From Clostridiaceae bacterium (GTDB lineage: Bacteria > Bacillota > Clostridia > Lutisporales > Lutisporaceae): 6,523 nt of DNA. A program made the position numbers and the translations under genes. Shown piece by piece: positions 4,809 to 6,523 of this stretch (its first letter is position 1; the number at the start of each line of letters is the position of its first letter). The stretch covers positions 1-6,523 of the forward strand of contig JAQVFD010000124.1 of assembly GCA_028697435.1 (NCBI GenBank), in the 5' to 3' direction. Under the pieces are notes generated by a model. It was not told the origin of the DNA, searched no databases, and was given only the letters and a program-made list of their open reading frames with translations.

Positions 4809-4943
4809 ATGTTAATGACATATCAGCCGAAGAAAAGGCAAAGAAAGAAAGTTCATGGTTTTAGAGAAAGAATGAGCACAGCGACAGGTAGGGAAGTCCT
4901 GAGAAGGCGAAGAAGAAAAGGTAGAAAAAGATTGACAGTATAA
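4809..4943 (+). CDS. rpmH: Large ribosomal subunit protein L34 (bL34)
   Basis: A 44-codon gene, easily missed for its size. The product begins MLMTYQPKKRQRKKVHGF and ends RRRRRKGRKRLTV, with RMSTATGREVL between. This matches bL34 throughout: the TYQP/TFQP opening, KVHGFRxRM, and the Arg/Lys-rich KGRKxL C-terminus. The length equals the usual 44 residues when the start is ATG 4809; an in-frame ATG at 4815 would give 42. SD AGGGGG lies eight bases before ATG 4809. L34 is a very basic protein that binds 23S rRNA in the large subunit. Driven by the consensus promoter at 4703-4731, it is first in an operon with rnpA, yidD, yidC and jag. A hairpin with a T run follows immediately. Confidence 0.98.
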   Translation: MLMTYQPKKRQRKKVHGFRERMSTATGREVLRRRRRKGRKRLTV

Positions 4944-4965
4944 GGCCGCGAACTGTGGCCTTTTT
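4942..4965 (+). terminator. Intercistronic attenuator-like hairpin between rpmH and rnpA
   Basis: AAGGCCGCG (4942-4950) pairs with TGTGGCCTT (4954-4962) over 9 bp, including two G-U pairs, with a 3-nt loop AAC. A run of five Ts (4961-4965) completes an intrinsic-terminator shape. The stem starts within the rpmH stop codon. As the downstream genes have no other visible promoter, partial termination is the likely role, lowering rnpA and later genes relative to L34. The structure is seen; the read-through level is inferred. Confidence 0.7.
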
Positions 4966-4990
4966 CTGTATGAAGGGGAAGAGACGGGAT

Positions 4991-5335
4991 ATGGCAACAA
5001 TGCATAAGCTTAAAAAGAATTATGAATTTAAGAAAGTTTATAATGAAGGAAAGTATTATGTAGAAAAATATGTTGTCATGTATATTATTTCAAATAGTTC
5101 TAATTTTAACAGAGTGGGATTTTCGGCAAGTAAGAAGGTTGGAAAAAGCGTTATCAGAAACAGAGTTAAAAGGCGAATGAAAGAAGCATACAGAAAGCAT
5201 GTTGATAGTGCAAAATTTGGATTTGATTTAGTGTTTACAGCAAGAGTGGGTAGCGGATCAACCGATTATTCAATTATTGAAAACAATATTATTTCAATTC
5301 TTAGAAGGGCCAAGCTTAAAAAAAGCGAGGAATAA
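4991..5335 (+). CDS. rnpA: Ribonuclease P protein component
   Basis: The protein subunit of RNase P, which helps the catalytic RNA remove 5' leaders from tRNA precursors. From ATG 4991 it is 114 residues, MATMHKLKKNYEFKKVY onward, close to the usual length. Visible features are LKKNYEF near the N-terminus, the central strand RVGFSASKKVG (41-51), and the hallmark RNR motif IRNRVKRRMKEAYR (55-68), which binds the RNA. The frame is open back to GTG 4955, but that start lies inside the hairpin at 4942-4965, and ATG 4970 has no SD. GAAGGGGAAGAG (4972-4983) serves ATG 4991 with longish spacing; ATG 5000 (MHKLKK) is an alternative. Its stop TAA directly adjoins the yidD ATG, suggesting translational coupling. 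Confidence 0.96.
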   Translation: MATMHKLKKNYEFKKVYNEGKYYVEKYVVMYIISNSSNFNRVGFSASKKVGKSVIRNRVKRRMKEAYRKHVDSAKFGFDLVFTARVGSGSTDYSIIENNIISILRRAKLKKSEE

Positions 5336-5563
5336 ATGAGAAAGCTTTTTATTGGAATTATAAAGGTATATCAGATATTGATTTCTCCATTGTCCAGAGG
5401 TAAGTGCAGATTCATACCTACTTGCTCAAATTATGCTATCGAAGCTATTGAAAAACATGGAGCCGCACGTGGGTTATGTTTATCTGCAAGCAGAATTTTA
5501 AAATGTAATCCATTTAATCCCGGAGGATATGATCCCGTACCGGCAAAGAAAGAAAAACCTTAG
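5336..5563 (+). CDS. yidD: Membrane protein insertion efficiency factor YidD
   Basis: A 75-residue protein of the YidD family, which associates with the inner face of the membrane and assists YidC-dependent insertion. Diagnostic motifs are YQxLISPL (12-19), the cysteine-containing CRFIPTCSNYA (24-34) and KCNPFNPGGYDPVP (56-69). Cysteines at 24, 30, 48 and 57 include the family-conserved ones. The N-terminal segment (about 3-19) is amphipathic or hydrophobic and probably anchors it to the membrane. ATG follows the rnpA stop with no gap, and its SD (GCGAGG, 5325-5330) lies within the end of rnpA. It precedes yidC by 35 bp, the usual order. Confidence 0.97.
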   Translation: MRKLFIGIIKVYQILISPLSRGKCRFIPTCSNYAIEAIEKHGAARGLCLSASRILKCNPFNPGGYDPVPAKKEKP

Positions 5564-5565
5564 GT

Positions 5566-5591
5566 TTTATATAAACTTAATATTAAGGGGG
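5566..5591 (+). promoter_or_regulatory. yidD-yidC spacer: two adjacent palindromes and the SD that decides the yidC start
   Basis: TTTATATAAA (5566-5575) is followed without gap by the perfect 12-bp palindrome CTTAATATTAAG (5576-5587). The end of the second forms the first part of the SD AAGGGGG (5585-5591), seven bases before TTG at 5599. The strong SD at good spacing supports the TTG start over the next ATG at 5629. Confidence 0.6.
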
Positions 5592-5598
5592 AAAAGAT

Positions 5599-6330
5599 TT
5601 GTTAGATTTTATCGCCAAACCTTTAGGTATGTTGTTGAAGTTCATATTTGATTTTGTTGGAAACTATGGATACTCAATAATAATTTTTACAATAATTACC
5701 AAGATTCTCCTTCTTCCGATTAACATCAAACAGACAGAATCCACTAAGAGAATGAATGAGATGAATCCTAAAATGAAGGAGATACAGGAAAAATATAAGA
5801 ACGACAAAGAAAAAATGAATCAAAAACTTATGGAGTTCTATAAGGAGAATAACTATAATCCTGCATCAGGTTGTCTGCCTGCACTTATTCAAATGCCCAT
5901 TCTGTTTGCATTATTTTATGTAATACAGAATCCGGTTAAATTTGTGTTTTTGGATGCAGAAATTTATGCAAATATCGCAAAGAATTTATGGTGGGTTACA
6001 GATTTGGGTAAGCCGGAAATGTCAGCTACAATGCTGAGAGTAGCAGGATACGGGGTACCTATATTAGCAATATTATCGGCCGGGACTACATATTATCAGA
6101 TGAAGATGATAAGTGCCCCTAAACCAAAGACAGAAAAAGGAAAGCAGGATACAGCAGCTCAGACACAGAATATGATGACCAATATCATGCCGATAATGTT
6201 TGGATGGATTACGCTTAGTGTTCCTTCCGGACTTGCGTTATACTGGGTTGCAGGTAATGTATTTACTATTATACAGCAGTATTTTATGATGAAGCCGAAG
6301 CCTCAGGCTGAAAAAAAGGAGGAAGAATAG
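5599..6330 (+). CDS. yidC: Membrane protein insertase YidC (Oxa1 family)
   Basis: YidC inserts and folds membrane proteins, alone or with Sec. The 243 residues fit the short Gram-positive form. Order: an N-terminal hydrophobic/amphipathic stretch (7-20), membrane segment about 24-42 (YSIIIFTIITKILLLPI), a charged cytoplasmic coiled-coil hairpin (45-86), membrane segment 94-112 after the family motif SGCLPALIQMPI (90-101), further segments near 148-165, 195-212 and 214-230, then a Lys/Glu-rich tail. The position of the groove arginine (R73 in B. subtilis SpoIIIJ) is Lys35, keeping a positive charge. There is no lipobox cysteine at the N-terminus, unlike SpoIIIJ. The start is TTG 5599, supported by SD AAGGGGG; ATG 5629 would remove the first ten residues. 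The jag SD lies inside its last codons. Confidence 0.97.
   Translation: MLDFIAKPLGMLLKFIFDFVGNYGYSIIIFTIITKILLLPINIKQTESTKRMNEMNPKMKEIQEKYKNDKEKMNQKLMEFYKENNYNPASGCLPALIQMPILFALFYVIQNPVKFVFLDAEIYANIAKNLWWVTDLGKPEMSATMLRVAGYGVPILAILSAGTTYYQMKMISAPKPKTEKGKQDTAAQTQNMMTNIMPIMFGWITLSVPSGLALYWVAGNVFTIIQQYFMMKPKPQAEKKEEE
6316..6322 (+). promoter_or_regulatory. jag ribosome binding site within the end of yidC
   Basis: AAGGAGG lies ten bases before ATG 6333 and 16 bases before the alternative ATG 6339, so it favours 6333. It encodes part of the Lys/Glu-rich tail of YidC, indicating coupled translation. Confidence 0.75.
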
Positions 6331-6332
6331 AT

Positions 6333-6523
6333 ATGATTATGTTGGAAAAGACAGCCAGAACCATAGAAGAGGCTGTGCAATCTGCATTAACGGAATTAGG
6401 AGTTGATAAGGATAATATAGATATAGAGATACTGGAGCAGCCTACAAAGGGGATCTTTGGTATAATCGGTTCCAAAAGTGCGAAAGTAAGAGTTACGCTT
6501 AAAGATGAAAGTATCACTGAGAA
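6333..6523 (+). CDS. jag: Jag/KhpB-type RNA-binding protein, N-terminal part (gene runs off the window)
   Basis: The first 63 codons are present, starting MIMLEKTARTIEEAVQSAL. This is the Jag_N domain: a helix with TxEEAVxxAL, then a strand and the motif KGIFGIIGSKSAKVRV (39-54), matching the KGxxGxxxxxAKVxV core of the family. The full protein normally continues with KH and R3H RNA-binding domains, which lie beyond the window. Jag (SpoIIIJ-associated protein, KhpB/EloR in streptococci) is encoded next to yidC in most Firmicutes; in streptococci it acts with KhpA in control of cell elongation. The start is only two bases after the yidC stop, with AAGGAGG inside yidC, so the two are surely cotranscribed. 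Confidence 0.93.
   Translation, partial: MIMLEKTARTIEEAVQSALTELGVDKDNIDIEILEQPTKGIFGIIGSKSAKVRVTLKDESITE

Noticed and set aside
4247..4821. Minus-strand open frames of 128 and 68 codons in the dnaA-rpmH gap
   Set aside because: They cross the DnaA boxes and the rpmH promoter, encode low-complexity Ile/Phe/Leu-rich sequence from A/T DNA, and lack SD sites or any family resemblance.
4955..4990. Longer rnpA starting at GTG 4955 or ATG 4970
   Set aside because: GTG 4955 lies in the hairpin stem, and ATG 4970 follows the T run with no SD. The extra residues do not look like an RnpA N-terminus.
6284..6517. Minus-strand open frame opposite the end of yidC and jag
   Set aside because: It is antisense to a clear yidC C-terminus and Jag_N domain and resembles no family.
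1..6523. Mobile element, CRISPR array, toxin-antitoxin or other accessory system
   Set aside because: Every coding stretch belongs to the conserved origin neighbourhood. There are no transposase fragments, regular spacer-repeat arrays or unexplained genes.

Overview
The window is a bacterial chromosomal replication origin (oriC) with the conserved genes on both sides. It looks like a low-GC Firmicute of class Clostridia. The AT-rich codon and spacer use, the strong purine Shine-Dalgarno (SD) sites, the order dnaA-dnaN-S4 gene-recF-remB facing rpmH-rnpA-yidD-yidC-jag, and the protein sequences (short YidC without a lipoprotein signal, clostridial-type DnaA) all fit. A relative of the Ruminiclostridium/Acetivibrio group is a guess from general resemblance, not a demonstrated assignment.

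Left arm, minus strand, reading from the origin towards base 1: dnaA (4193-2862), a 227-bp dnaA-dnaN spacer holding the probable DNA unwinding element, dnaN (2634-1528), a strong intercistronic hairpin, a small S4-domain gene (1463-1257), recF (1236-133), and the first 13 codons of a DUF370/RemB gene (41-1). Right arm, plus strand: a 615-bp non-coding DnaA-box region (4194-4808) with a perfect consensus promoter, then rpmH (4809-4943; only 44 codons), a hairpin with a T run, rnpA (4991-5335), yidD (5336-5563), yidC (TTG start, 5599-6330) and the first 63 codons of jag (6333 to the window end).

How it works together: DnaA binds nonamers upstream of dnaA and in the dnaA-dnaN spacer. The spacer carries DnaA-box, GC-rich block, six TAG/TAA trios and a pure A/T stretch, in the order of the Bacillus subtilis basal unwinding system, so the origin appears bipartite (boxes on both sides of dnaA). 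DnaN is the sliding clamp and RecF acts at stalled forks. The right arm makes ribosomal protein L34, the RNase P protein and the membrane insertion factors YidD and YidC, followed by the RNA-binding protein Jag. All genes point away from the origin, co-directional with the expected forks.

I found no mobile element, CRISPR array, tRNA, rRNA or unknown gene cluster. The genes are ordinary. What merits a second look is the control DNA: a DnaA box that is exactly the SD-to-ATG spacer of dnaN, candidate dnaA promoters covered by DnaA boxes, helically phased boxes, a repeated TGTTAATAT nonamer, palindromes abutting two SD sites, and two intercistronic hairpins.
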